Positions 37,001 through 52,000 of a stretch of DNA of 64,000 nucleotides are shown in pieces (within the stretch, counting starts at the first letter, position 1; every line of letters begins with the position of its first letter). The notes beneath the pieces were generated by a model. It did not search any database. It was not told the origin of the DNA and saw only the letters and a program-made list of their open reading frames with translations. Made by a program: the position numbers and the translations under genes. This DNA is from Ischnura elegans (Eukaryota > Arthropoda > Insecta > Odonata > Coenagrionidae). Location of the stretch: positions 75,784,866 to 75,848,865 of the forward strand of contig NC_060252.1 in NCBI RefSeq assembly GCF_921293095.1. Direction: 5' to 3'.

Positions 37001-40000
37001 AGATGAAAGGTCTGAGACTTTTAAATACCACTGATTAGATCATTGAAACTGCAATTTTAATTTGACCTCTTATTTGATTGATTTATTTGCAATTGCCATG
37101 TTTTTCTTTTATTTTCGTAGCTTGAAATGGCCATGGAAAATCCTAATGATCTGAAGAAGCAGTTGGTGGTAGAATTTGAAGGTGAACAAGGTATAGATGA
37201 AGGAGGAGTTTCAAAAGAATTTTTCCAGCTAATTGTTGAAGAAATATTTAATCCTGATTATGGTAAGTACCTTTTAATGCTGTTATTTATGCGTAAATTT
37301 GTTGTTTCTTGTTACATTAACATGAGTGAATGTGTGAATGACAGAACCATTTGGATTGAATAGAACTTGTATGAATACATGAACCAAATTAGAAGTGGTT
37401 CTATTTTCTGTTCATGCATATGTACAAATTGGGCGGGTACGTGGTGCATTTTGCTTTTACTCTCACATTGTACCATAAAGCATTAACTTGTGTGTCTTAA
37501 TGGATCATGTAACAGGCCATAGAAGTATTTTTTACATTGCTGAAGATCATTGTTTAGAAGCTGATAGAATTTTAAATATGTAATATGAGTATTACTCTCA
37601 GTATTATGTGTGAAAATGTTTAAGAAAATTTGCTGTGCCAGTCTGAGGAAATGAGCTATTAAACTAGAATACTATCTGAAGAGGAATTTTTAATGGTAAT
37701 AGCTGAGTTTTTATTCTTGTCAAAGATTTTATTCTCGTTTTACAAAGTCTTGACTCGGGAAAAGTTTAAAAAATGTGTTTGAATATAGTCCCCTCCTTTA
37801 CTTTTACCACAGGCATTTTTGGAAAAAAGGGAGGACTATATTCTGACATATACAGTATATAAAATAGAAAAATTTTCCAATGAAAGGGAATCAGTGGATA
37901 GAAAGTACGAAAGGAAAAAGTTCATCCACTGTAATTAAGTTAAGAAGCAATTTTGCTGATATGTCTCATGAAGTTGATGGTTTCAGGCATGACTTATGAA
38001 ATTTCAGTGTCACAATCAACAATCACAGCTTAGTAACAATTTCACTGAAATTAGAATGTATGTGTCTGATGTTGTGGAAGAGGTCACATCGTCACTTAAG
38101 ATGTAGTCTCTTATAAGAAATTCATTGTGAGCGTTAACATTTCTATGAAATTTTTAAGTTCTTCTTTCATAATACCTTTTACATTAAAGCCTGAATCACA
38201 CGATCATTTTTTTTCGTCGCGAAAGTGATCACTATCGCGATCACTGCGCAAAATGATCGTTGGCGGCAATTGTTTTTCGCAATCGCGATGAGGATTCCCA
38301 TCGCTATTTTTCATCACTCGTCCGGTCACTTTTTCCGTCGCTGAAACCGTCACTAAAACCCCATATCAGCCAATCGGAACGCATTCCCCTATGTAGCGAT
38401 TGCAGCGCTACGTTTGACAATAGGGTGGTTTCCTATTATTTTTTTATTGCCTTAATCGAAAGATTATTACTCCTGGAGTACGTATTTCGCGCTTTTAGAT
38501 TTTTAAATGACAACATCTATTTTTCGCGATTAAATGAAAAGTGAAAATTTTCAAGCGCGCGAAAACGCGACGCTTAAGTATGAATGTCGGGAAATATCTC
38601 CGTACGTCGTATTTCTGGTTCCCCCTCCCGCCCGGTGAGGTGACCTTGAGGCGAGGCTTCGCTCTGATACGTCGCAGGATGCTAGCGGATAGCTGAGTAC
38701 CTTGCTGTCTGGTAGCGCTTGGCTTAAAAAAGGTTTATTAATACCTTATCAAACGAAGAAAACTTTCCGACATTAGCCAGTTTTAATAGGTGATTATTAA
38801 GACATATTTCCCTGAGCTCTGTGCCTCATGCTTGCATTGGTAACCTCAGACGATGCATAACTCCTATCCTCTCGTGTAGAAACTAGGTCCCTGTGACGTC
38901 ATGCAGAGTGGAATCGCATGGGCGCCAATCTGGCCTTTTTCAAATGAGGATAAAATTTGACCCTTGCCATTCGTCTAAACCGGTATTTCAAAAACCAAAT
39001 AATTTGTGTATTATGAATACACTAATGGTGGGTAACGAATCGCAATCAATGCCTTTTGTTTTCTTTGATGAAGGAAACCACCCTATTGTGGGAACGACAT
39101 AAATAAAGAAACACGCTATATAATTTCGTGACGTGGGTCCTATGACAACGAGCTGTGATATTGGAAATGATGCGAAAAGCGACGGCGGGAGTGACCGTGT
39201 GATTCAGAAAAATGATCACTAGAGCGATTGCTTTTCGCGGCGGGAAAATTGATCTCGATAGTGATCACTAGAGCGATGAAAAAAAATGATCGTGTGATTC
39301 AGGCTTAAGCTAACTTCTCATGGTGTACATGGTATTTTCATAATCATAAGGATTTGTGACGAAGTGCTGGATATGGTTGCCAAGGAGAGGCAGCTTTTAG
39401 ATGAAATATGGAGGAGACAGAAGGTATGGATGGGAGGAGTACTTAGAGGGGATGAATATTATGTTATATACGTAGAATGTTATGGAAACGATGGAGGGGA
39501 AGGAAAAGAATAGGATTTTTAGATAGATTGAAAGGGAGTAGGCCTTACAGTGAATTGAAGAAGGCAGTGCTGGAAGGAAAGGGAGGCTCCCATATCACTT
39601 CTTTAGTACTCCATGGAAACCTACCTTAATCGGTAGAACACTATAATAATATAGGATTTTAACCATTATATTATGTATACAGAATTTTATGGAACCCCTT
39701 CCAAACTCTGCTCTCTGTTTAACTCCATGCAAACTGCCACTATGCATTTCATATGTTACTTCATCATCAAGCGGCATGATTTTAAGAGTGGAAACTTTTT
39801 TTTTTACCGTTTTGTTGCTTTAATGGAATAAACATATCAGTGCACCTCTTATCAGACCCAAGCCTGATTAGAAGTATTCTGTCAATAGATAGTACCTACA
39901 TCTGTCCTTTATAGTGTATGTAAAATTCATAGAAACAGGAATGAATGCACAGAGTAAAATTGAGAGTTTGAGGCCTGACTTAGTGGAAATTGCTTCATGT

Positions 40001-43000
40001 TGAATAAAAAAACCTTGTAAATTTCACATAAATGAATTGTAATTACAACCAGTTTCGTTGCACTCTCTAAAGGCCATACTCTCCCTATATCCTGTACTTG
40101 CACCTGAGGATGTTGCACAGCGACGAAACTGGTCGTTATTAAAATTCATTTGCAGAAAATTTACAAGGTTTTTTATTCTATGCATACAGAGTACTTTAGC
40201 TCTGTCCTCACATTTCTACTCAAACTTATCAAATTGTATTTTGTATACCTATTATAATGAGTGACCTATTGAGGTTCTCATTGTTTTGAAAGGGTCCTGT
40301 TGCATAGAAAAATTATCTTAGAGGATGACTGTGTAGAAGTTGTTTTTTAAATTTAAGAAAGCAATCCAATAGGAAAGCTAATGACTTAGTGAAAGTAATA
40401 AACTTCCCAATAATGCTAGTGTCATTATATTACTTACATACATTACCAATGATTAATATTTATACTGTAGCTCATCATGTAAGTTCTTGATGATGCAAAT
40501 ATTGCTGTTAATGGGAGGATGATGATGGTATCAGGGAGACAAAATGGTTAATGTCAGATGGTTAATCTAGTAGATTTGTCATATTTTGTGCGTAGTCGGC
40601 GAATAATATAGTTAATAAAATGCCATTTTTTAAATTTATAGCATTTGATGATCATGCTTGAAAGCCTTTTTGCAGAAGCAATTTTATAAATACATAATTT
40701 ATCCCAGTTCTGAGAAGTGATAAGCAACTATGTTGACAACAGTATTTTATTTAAGAATGTGATTAACCTCAAATAACACCAATGCTAAATTTAGTTCTAG
40801 TTACCTATTTATATATCAGGCCTGATATCTTGGCTTCTCGCCCATAATTATTGGCAGACACTTCTTGATGGCAACATTGTGCCCTAAATTTTAGCTACAG
40901 ACCAGGTAGTTAGTATTGACCCTCCGCCAATCAGATATCAGTCTTAGAATCTTAGCTGTTGTTACTTTTGCATGTTGGCTGCTAACCATGGTTCTAAGAC
41001 CTCTTTTATCTCAGCTTTATTATTTTCACGATTGAGGTCTCTTGAAACGAAAATCTCATTAGAATTTTATTTTTGGGGCCTTCAGAAGGTTTTTGACGAC
41101 ATGGATTAGAATTCAATGTTCGGAATCCTGAAAAAAATATGGATGCTTTTCGGCAAATGGTGAATTATCCAAACCAATCGCTGCATCAAACATATATAAG
41201 GATATTCAACCAGTAATGATGACGATTCAAAGTACAGTGCACTCCTGATTATGCAGGCTAATGACAGGGAAAGACGGCACGAATTATCGGAAAAACGGAT
41301 GACCCAAACTTTCACTTGAATGTCTTGTAATATTCATAATTTACGTAAAACAAACAATATATTATTATTTATGATGTTACTCTGATATTTAAGAGCACTT
41401 CCCGGACTCATTGAGAGCTTTCTTTGCCAGTTTCCGATCTTTTTAGCGGCGATAACATGGTTGTACTCATATTATCAATGCTCCATTTAAGGCCTGGTTT
41501 CGAAAACCACACATCTGTGGCTGTGTGATCACGGATACAGGAAAATGGTTTGCACGAATGCTTCAAAACCACTGCTCGATGCTGGGAACTACACTTTCAG
41601 GCACCACGTCATGTAGTCGCGTCTTGCACAAGTTGCCCAGGTTGCAACTGCTGCTGGACGTATATCCATGATCAAGGAGCGTGGTCGTGCACTGCGATGC
41701 TTGGAAAACAGGAACATGGTGATCCTGTGAATGCAGCTAGGGCGTGATCGCTTCCATTTTACGAAGGGGATTCTAATGGAAATAATAACGGTGTATTCTG
41801 GCATTAATGCAGTGATTCCGATGATTGTGCGTCTGATTTTATTTTTTTTATAAAGATCGTGGAAAAAACTGAGCGAAAGTGAAAATCATGCATGGATAAT
41901 CTGCAACCTGGATGAACCGCAGCCAGATAATTGGGAGTCTGCGGTATTATAAGGGTAAGGGGCACCATATTTAGGAAGGAAGGTTTTTAAGGGTGCGATA
42001 AATGACCAATTCTCATATCTCAAGAGAAAATAGAATCGAGTTTTTTGAAAAAATCAGAGCCCTGCAATACAAACCGAAACCATAATCTTGAATGGGAAAA
42101 ATAGAAAACTCCATGTTATATATTTGCAATTATTAGGTATTTACTTGATGGATAGAATATATAAAAGAACCGACCATTGATAATAAAGGCTAATGCTGTT
42201 ACATTTGGACCAACAGGAATGTTTGATCTTTTCCACATGTCATGGCGTGGTATGTCTTTCGGTCTGTGATCTCAACTAACTGGGCATTGTGTGTGTTTAG
42301 TTTGGTGTTGCATGGCATGTCTTCCAGTGTGCGGCAGATCAGGTTATTGCAGTGGCTAGAGTGATGGCTTCCCACCCTGTGGGCTGAGGTTCAAATCTCG
42401 ATGGTGGCAGAGATTCTTTTGAGGCTGCCTTCTTGTGTGCTTTGTGGGGGAATTTGTCTGTCAGATGGGATGTTAAGCCATGGTTCCCTTGGTTTCTTTT
42501 GTTAATAGCAGGCTAATGCAGATGTAGGGTTTCTCTCTATTCTTCTTTCCTTAGCCTTTCCTCATGCCTAGATAACTTTATCTGACAGTTGCCTCCTCCA
42601 AATATCACACTATACAATATACACCCCAGCCTTTGTCACCACTTGATGCAAAACTACCTGCATATAAGAATTACCATGTCGGCAAGGATTTCAAGTTCAA
42701 AGACAGAAAATGCGATGGTTACAATTGCCATTTTAATTATTCTCCATTATGCCGATTTATTTATGGTCCTTTCTCATCTTCATTTTTCAACGGAGGATTT
42801 TCATAACCCTGTCTAATTATTGATGTGATTATTGCTTAGTATTAAATTTTTATATTATATATGTTTTAGAATTCCATTGGTTGTTTCAACTGCTGAGCAT
42901 CTCTCTTGCTTGTTAATATTTATAGGAATGTTTACTTTTCAACAAGAAACTGGGACTGTATGGTTCAACCCCACATCATTTGAGAGTGATGCTCAGTTCA

Positions 43001-46000
43001 CTCTTATTGGAATTGTGTTGGGTCTTGCAATTTATAACAACATTATTCTTGATGTACACTTTCCTATGGTAGTTTATCGCAAACTAATGGGAAAGAAAGG
43101 TACTTTCCATGACTTAGAAGAATGGAACCCTGTAAGTAAAAAATATTTTAAAAGATATTTTATTTCTACAAAAAGCATGCCTTATGAAGGAACTGAGTAA
43201 GATGCTAATAAGTGATATGCTCTCCTTTGCAGACTCTCTATACTGGTTTGAAAGAGTTGCTTGAATATGAAGAAGATGATATTGAAGATACCTTCATGCA
43301 AACATTTAGGATATGTTACCAAGATGTTTTTGGGTCTGCATTTTTCCATGAGTTAAAAGAGGGTGGTGATCAAATCTATGTCACTCAAGAAAACAAGAAG
43401 GTAAGTTTGTGATGCAGAAGTTTACGGCAGCCATTTGTTTCATGGTTTAGCTAATATGAATGCAAGTTCGATCTACTGGTACATTCTAAGGCACACTTTA
43501 GCTACTTTACCTGGGCAAACGTTTGACTATGTGTTCAGAACTCAGTTTACTACACATCATCATTTCTAATTCATTTATCATTTTTGTCATGCAGTGCAGA
43601 TATAAATTGTCATAAAAGGGTAAAAATATCAGTTCAATTGTATTAGGCTCAACTATGTGGAAGTTAATACACGAAAATGAAACAGAGACTTTTTTGATTT
43701 CCACTGATTTATTTCGTCCGTGAAATCAACGAAGTCTCCGTTTCATTTTCGGGTAAAAATATGTAGATTAAGTATTCCTTTATTTTTTAAATCCCCCCAA
43801 AAACATGACTTCAGCCATGTATCCCCTCCTGTGTTAGGCCATGGATTGAATTTTTCAATGTGATGAATTGAATTTTTGATTTTAATCCTGGTCAGTAAAA
43901 AAAACAATCTTAAAATCAGTTCTTTGCAAATAAGTTCAACTGCATTAAAGCACACCTTTTGGACATTTTAATTGTATAAAAATTTATTGTTACTTCATGA
44001 GACTGAGCTTCTACAATGTTTTCACATTAATTTAATCTTGAAAGATTTTTTGTTATCTTCAAGCAAAATAGTATCAGCCGTTGACTAGTAGATTTATCTT
44101 AAATCAATATGTACCAGCCTCTGACGTCTCCAGTTTCTATGATCTGCACATGTAGCCCCTGAAAATATTAAGATGGTTCCTTTGGTGTGGCACTTTAACT
44201 ATGAAATGTACCCTTACTATTCATTTTAGACATTTGAACTCTCATAAAACTATCCATGATTCTCTCTGATATATTTCATTAAAGAGGTCAGTTATTTTGC
44301 CTACTTTCTGTAAATAAGATCTTTTGTTTGTCAGGCAATAAGTTGAGAAAAAATGTATGGCAAAATCTTTGGTAACATGAAACAGTTTCATACCTTACAC
44401 TTTACTGCTCTCATTTTAATACATAATAATTATGATTATAAATTAGATAACTGAGGTGGTAAATTTTCAAAATGAAGGTGAAAAGTATTACCCATAAGAG
44501 AAGAGGGATGGCTCTCTCCGTTTTATGTACAATAATCCCAACAATGGCTGAAAAGTTTTAAGAATCAATAGGGTTGCCTCCTTATTTACCCTAGAAAAAG
44601 ATATTATGATTTAGTATAAATAATTAAAACAACAAAGCCACAAAATTTGCTAGTCATTCATCTAATTTCTTTCTAAAATACACCAGATAATAATATTTCT
44701 AAATTTCATTTGATCTGAAATCACAAAATTACCTACATGTATATCTCCCGATTGGAGAGTTTATAGATAGTATTTATGATTATGAGTAATACCCTCATGA
44801 AAGTTAAAAGATTAAAAGATATGTGGTCACTTTTAAACAGATTTACAGATGCCTGCAAATAAAAAATGGACCACTCGGGCATATAGTAGGTGCACCACTC
44901 CTGAAACCTCAGCTAGCACCCTGAATTTTACGATGCCCCATCCCCTCCATATGTCTTAGGAGGGTTCAATAGTATGGGTCTCACCCCAAATAACATATTT
45001 ACAAGAAAAGATCTTGCTGGAGGGTCACAAAATCACCCATTTTGAGGGTTAAAACTCAGAAATTGTTTAAGTGAGAAGGCCTATGTAAAGAATGCCATTT
45101 ACTTTAGTTTTTTTGATCAACGATGATTAATATTTGCGATATGCATACCCTTGATTATCCTTTCTCTAGTACCATTTGTGGAAATCTCCAAAGCAGAGGT
45201 GGGACCAGACAAATCATACCATGTCCACGATAATTTCCACTTTTTTGGAATCGCAATTTAGCTGTGAACCATGTTTTTGTCAATATCCTCATTGAATTGC
45301 AGTTACTCTTGTTTTTTGACCACCCTTCTATAGTTAATTTTTTTGATTTCACGTATTTTGAGAGCCATACGAAACCATTATAAAAACCAGGCATGAAGGA
45401 AAAATACTTTGCCCTCACGCTTCTGAGCTAGTTCATCCTCAGTCACTAACAGTTTTGAGATGGGGCTGTGTAATACCCTACAAGTGAGTGGATGCAAAGC
45501 TGTCACTTTGTCTGAGGATAATTTTGAAAATATTCTACCTCATTTACAACAAAGTCTGATTATACCAAAATATAAGTCAATTTTGCTGTCTGTTAGTTTG
45601 TCAGTTAGGGTTCAATTGCTGTTTGCGATTATTTTGTCGTTTTCATCTTGGGCAATCGTAGAGAGGGGAGGGGCTTCATCTTTGCCTAAGACTCTTCATC
45701 TGAGAAGTCATTTAGGCCTGTTAATTTTATTTGAGCACCTTGGTCGTTGGGGTAAAAAGATGTACACATTTTGCCATCAACTAAATATTGCACCCTTTCA
45801 AAAATGATGATAAATTCTTTTCTGAAAATTTAAACAGCAGTTATGATTGCAATGTTATATTTGTAGCTAACTTTAATTAATCTTTTTAATGCTACCAACA
45901 ATGTATCCCCTAATCTTGTAATCAGGACAAACAAGTGGGCATAAAATGATCTAAATTCGGGAATAAGATGAGAGATGGTCATTTGATTTGCTGTCAAAAC

Positions 46001-49000
46001 AAAAATGTTAACATGCATAACTTCTATCATTCTCATGGAACATTATTCCAGACAAGGAAACAATAGTTTAGAATAAAGTCAATTGTTTGGGTACAGAATA
46101 TTTAATACCTTGCTCTGAAAGTTAAGATTGTAAATGTTTTTTAGCTATAAACAAAATCTGTAGTCTTTTCAGTCTGTATTTTCAAAGATTTGCCTAGAAA
46201 ATTCTTGAAAAGTATGTAATTTTTTTCATATTTGTTAGCACTATGGGTTTAATATGTCATAATTTAGTCTCATAGGTAGTGATAATTTGTACGTACATAT
46301 TTTAAGAATTTCATCTTAATAGGAGACAAAGGAATTTATTTAATAGTTCACTGTTAGAATAGTAAACTGTTTAAGCATGCAAGTTTTTCTTTAATCATAT
46401 TTGATGCCCCATTCATTTGTCAGTATGTAGCAGTGATGTAATGACATGAATTATTTCTGACTGTTGCTATAATTGTAATTTCCACTTATGTGTATTAGTT
46501 TAGTATTAGTTTAGTCTAAGTCTAGTCATCATTTGGAAATTTCAATTGATTTTTACATCTATTCTTTGAAATTTTCAGGAATTTGTGGATTTGTATGCTG
46601 ATTTTTTGTTGAACAAATCAGTGGAAAAGCAATTCAAAGCTTTTAGGCGAGGTTTCCAAATGGTTACTGATGAATCACCTCTTCATTTGCTGTTTAGGCC
46701 AGAGGAGGTGGAACAGCTGGTTTGTGGCAGTAAAGTATGTATCTTTTTTAGTTTCATAGACATCATCTATATCTGACTCCTCTAGCACAATCCTTGATTT
46801 TTACATCCTCTTTGAATGATACATTCTCAACCTTGATCCACAAAAAGCCTGCCAACCATCAACAGATTTTCTATTTCCCCAGCTTTCATAGGCCTCTTGC
46901 TGAACATTCCATTCATCCTTTCTGTCCATGTTCATCGTATCTGCTATGCTACTTCTTGTCACCAAGCCTCTGATAGCCTTCGCAACATGTCTCCCTATTA
47001 AAATTCCAAAAGAAAACTCTCCCCCCTACTGCTAAATCACACCACACTTGATATACAATCTTTCCAACATACTGAACCGCACCACTACATTTTTTCCCTT
47101 TTCTACTCAAGGAATTAAAAAGATCTTTCAAGGCTTGCACCCCATCCAAAAGACCAGCCATTTTTTTTTGTAATCCTATTTTCATCTGGATGTGTGATCT
47201 ATTAACACACAAATTTTAAATATTTCTAATATTTATAATTTGTGTGTGGGACTGAGTTTGTTCTAAAGGATGCCTTTCTGTTTTAATGATATAATATTTC
47301 AATATTTTAGTTTATAAAGCAGCTGAGCGGATGAATTATTATTATTTTATGTATTGTTTATGATGGAGATCTTATTATAAAAATACACATTTCCTGGATA
47401 ACTGATTTCAGGACCTTTCTTCATTTCTTATATATAGAAATGCATCAAAACAGTAAATTGTTCCTCTATCAAAAAATTTTCCACAACTTTTCCACCGAGT
47501 CTGTGCAATTTATTGTCCATAAACTTAATAAATGCAAAAATTCTTCTCAAGGGAAACCTCATCATCGCCTTTAACATCATGCCAGTAAATTAGAAGCCTA
47601 AGTCATACCCATTGGGCCGTTTAAAGCTAATTCATCCTTGCTTTCTGTTGTATGTGAGACACTCTGGCATGTAATTGCAAAGATTCTCATTACATTTAAG
47701 AAGTAATCTCTCAATATCATGAATGAAAATATTTACCTGGGATGCATGTGTGTAGTCAATTTGAGGGTTCTATAGGAGAATAAAATACAGGGAAACTTTA
47801 TCTCGATAGAGGGAGAATTAATGGGTCAAAATAAACCTCTGTCATCTCAACAATTTAAATATCAACTACGTATAGATGTTTATTGAAATTTGTTTTCCGT
47901 ACAGTTTTAAAATAATCAAGTATATACTATCTCAAAATCATAAGGAGCTTAATAAAGTAGGTATGTGTTGATTTTGGATATGTTGGGTCATAATGACCCA
48001 TTCTGTTGTTAATAATAAAGTAGTTGTAATTACAAAAAATTATTCCCATTCTTTTGAAAGTTTAAAATAAGGAAACTGGAAAATTGTCATTAACTTATCA
48101 TGAGTTAGTGACATCATCAGAGTGACGGTTCATTTACTCGTTCAGGGAGTATCGTTTATTGAGGGAAGGAATTACTCAAAAGAGTTCACACAACTCGAAC
48201 TACATGAGGCCAATTCTGGGGAGAAGAAGTGGCTTGCTCACAAAATGTTAGCAAGGTCATCAACATACTAGAAAAGGTAAGGGTAATTGAATTTTAGCTG
48301 AGGCTTAGTAAGTAGGCGAAGGATCATGAACTAGGAAAAATATGGGTCTTATTAAGTTTTCAAGCTTGGTCACTACAAAAAATAATGAAAAAAGTAGTGG
48401 ATCAGCTTATTTGATACCCTCCTATAAGACAACCATTTTGATAGACCTTACCAATTTTCTTGACTTATATATAGCTGCAGTCTGTAAGAAAATCCAGAAA
48501 TGGGGGAAGTCTCACAGAGTGATAGTGAAGGGAGAATGGGAGATCAGAGGAGTAGATAGATAAACTGACAGTCAGCTGGTTAGTTGGAACTTAACAGTAA
48601 TATCATCCTACATTCATTAGCTCCAATATTTCTAGTAAACCAAAGAAAATTTTGTAACAGGATTCAATGAAATAAATGAAGTACATATTTTATTATTCCA
48701 TTAACATCTGTGTTGGTGCTTGTCATATTTTGAATTCCAGTTTCGTTGATTTGTGTTACTTCACATGCATTTGCGATTGTGTAGCCACATTAGAACTTGG
48801 TAGTTTAAGAGGTAGGTAACTCTGTATGTCAGGACTTGCACAGAAAATGAGTTAATCAGATTCATGGCAGGGTATAATTGGCTTCCAAAAATCTTTGGAA
48901 AATTGATGTTGCGAATTTCCACTGTTAAAACTTCACCTGGTCTGGGGGCAGAGCCACAGATTGTAAGCACTTTCGAAACCTGTTGATTGAGCACATAGCC

Positions 49001-52000
49001 ACTCAGGATCCATCTATTTGGGATCTACCTAGGATCCTGGGTAGAACAACAGTTATCTCATTAGGCACAAAACCAAAGATGTGTTACCGCGGGTGTTTTA
49101 GTGATCATTATCATCAGCATTCAATAATATGAAGATAGGTCTTATGCAGTTCTCCACTCAATTCGCCTATCCTTTACTTTAACACTCTTATCATTACTCT
49201 GTTATATGTTCTTCATCGCCTACTTGAAGTATTTTTGACTTAATAAGGCAATTGAATCTCCTTCAGTAACTTTTGGCTAAGGTTAACATAATTGTGAGGT
49301 CCTCAATTAGTGAGCATATTGACTTCACCATTGGTAAATTAGAAATTTATAGGAGTAGCATTGTTGATAGTGTTTAATTTTGCTTTTTCTTCTTTTTCAG
49401 AACTTTGATTTCAATGAACTCGAAGAAGCCACTGAGTATGATGGATACACTGATGACAGCCCTATTATCAAATATTTTTGGGAAATTGTCCACAGTATGT
49501 CATTAGAAAGCAAACGAAAGCTTTTACAATTTGCCACTGGTAGCGACAGAGTTCCTGTGGGAGGCCTAAGTAAACTTAAGCTAATCATTGCCCGCAATGG
49601 TCCTGACTCTGACAGGTAAGCATTGATATGTGGTTCAAAACCGAAGAAGCTAGCCACCATGAAAGTCAAAACTCTTTGGCTGTGTTCCAGTCCACCGTAA
49701 ATTCACTCTTGCGCTCTTACCAGCACTTCTCAATCGTCACATTTCGGAAGTGACGTCACATAGTGCGATTCCAATCCCCAACGGCCCTGCTCTGAAGAGC
49801 TCATAGTCGAAGAGCACGAGGGTTCACCCTTACTCGCTCTTTAACCCTTCGACTACGACCGCTAGAGGTAGAAACTTCAGTTCATTATGTGGATTCGGAT
49901 GGGCTTTGATTTGAGGCAATGATCAGTTCTTTAAATTGTTCATAATGAATCGAGTGAATCTCAAATCTGAATTAATCTGGAATACATGTGAATCTCAGGG
50001 TGTCCAGCGACCGGGAAAATCAGGAATTGTGCATGAATTTACGTGTCTGGAATTATGCGTGAATTATTCGTGAACTTTTGCTTCAGCCTGGAATTAAAAA
50101 TTCATTTCACAGATAATTTTTCAAATGCAACGCCCATTTTCTGGTGTGAAATGTGTTTGTTGTAACTATAAGTGCAGTAGCTGAGTGGAATTTTTACAGC
50201 TGCATGGAAACGTGGAATGTCAGACAAGACTACAGAATCGGACTAGCACTCTTGACGCAAGTAAGATTCAAAAACTCGAAGAATAGAAGAACAGGTGACA
50301 TCAACATCTACTTATGAGGTCGAATTAGCTTCTTGGCTTGCATTGAATAAATTTATATGCAGTGTGTGTTAGCTAACCTATTCCTTGGCCTTACAAATAC
50401 ATATTTGTATAATATGATTTAAAAGCATTGAAGTAATTATGGGTTTTAAATTTCTTATATACCACAGTAATCATGTAACATCAACCTGGAAATTTGTAAA
50501 GTTTCCCTGAAAAAATCTGGAGTTATGGAAGAATTTTTTTGCTTTGGTTGGCTAGACACCCTAAATCTTTTAACGTACTACATTTAAAATTAGAGATGGG
50601 TCGAATATCAGATTTCTCAAACTCGAATATCGAATTCGAATATTAAATCATTGCTCGAATATTCGAATACCTCGAATTTCGAATACCTCGAATACTAAAC
50701 GATGAATGCTGGAATGTTTGACTCGGTTGCTTGTGACGCAGGCAACACAAGATTTTGGGGAGTAATTTTGATATCCTTTAAAGGATTCGAACAGGAATTT
50801 AGCTTATTAATGGAATATTTTAACTTTATGGAAACAATTGGGCATATAATTAATTCAACTTACATCGCTTTACCCCCACTCCGGCTGCCAAGTGCTAGCA
50901 GACAATATGAGTCATTTTGTAAAATACAAGCTCTTCTCCACCGGATTTTCTCCAATTATTTTCAGTCCATCTTTGGGAAATCTCACGAGATAAGAAGATG
51001 AATTGGAATTGCTATCAGGGAGAAACCAAATATCCTGAGAAAATATCCCTTCGTCTGGGACTGTAACAATAAAGATTTATAGCACCACTCATCAATTGTA
51101 ACTTGATATATGTTTTCGGAAAAAAATACCGCATGGACTTCCGAGAAGTTCTGCTGCTCATATCGAGTCTCGCTAAAATGCCAAGTCTAAGTCCTATTTT
51201 GACATTTATTTGTTTATTTCCTCGCGTAAATTTCTTAAATAAAGTCAGAAATGCGTCGCGTTTGGTCTTGTTCTTTTTTAAATTACGCGCACATTACTAA
51301 TATTTCAATCCAACAAAGGTGTAATATCAATTGCCCAAAGTCATAGTTAGACACCTATTGGGCTAATAGGTGATTCATGCAGCAGTTGACCTCCAGAAAC
51401 TGGAAACTTCGAAGCAGGTAGGCTGAAAAAGGTCAGTGGGTGAGAAAAGGGGGGGGGGCGAAACACATTTCTTTTGTTCTCGTATAACTTGATATTTTTT
51501 TTCGAAGCTAAGGTCTTCGTAATATAATCCCTGCGCGAGCTGGGACCTTTTTTATTTCGGAGAATAGGAAAGCCTCAGAGGGGGAGCTAGTGCTGAATGG
51601 AGGGGGATAGCGGATCTTGGGAAATGCGCTAATGTAACTATCCCACGGTACTCATGCAGCAGTTGACCTCCAGAAATGGGGAACTTCGAAGCAGGTAGGC
51701 AGAAAAAGTTCAGTGGGTTAGAAAAGGGGGGCGTGAGATACGTCTTTACTGTTCTCGTGTAACTTGATATTTTTTTCGAAGCTAAAGTCTTCGTAATACG
51801 ATCCCTGCGCAAGCGAAGACCTTTTGTTTGATTTCGGAGAAGAGGAAAGCTTCAGAGTGGTTGAGGCGAGTGCTGAATGGAGGGGGATAGCAGATCGTGG
51901 GAAATGCGCCAATGTTACTATCCCACGGCACTGAGTTTCTCCCTATGGTAGTTTCATCTCCTGGAAAAGATTCAAACTAAGTGCCTGTCCTTATTAGCCA

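Larger units (their letters stand above)
37263..42925 (+). other. UBE3A intron 6
   Basis: A 5.7-kb intron holding a fragment of an ATATAGTCCCC-type MITE (about 37780-37852), a Harbinger-like element (38188), a LINE 3' fragment (39360), a foldback hairpin (40007), a Tigger-like MITE (41235) and a SINE (42337). No supported exons. Confidence 0.7.

Noticed and set aside
49760-49870. Possible regulatory island (TGACGTCA site) after UBE3A exon 10
   Set aside because: The palindrome belongs to the terminal region of the 49679-52959 element, whose other end has similar sequence, so it is better explained as transposon sequence.
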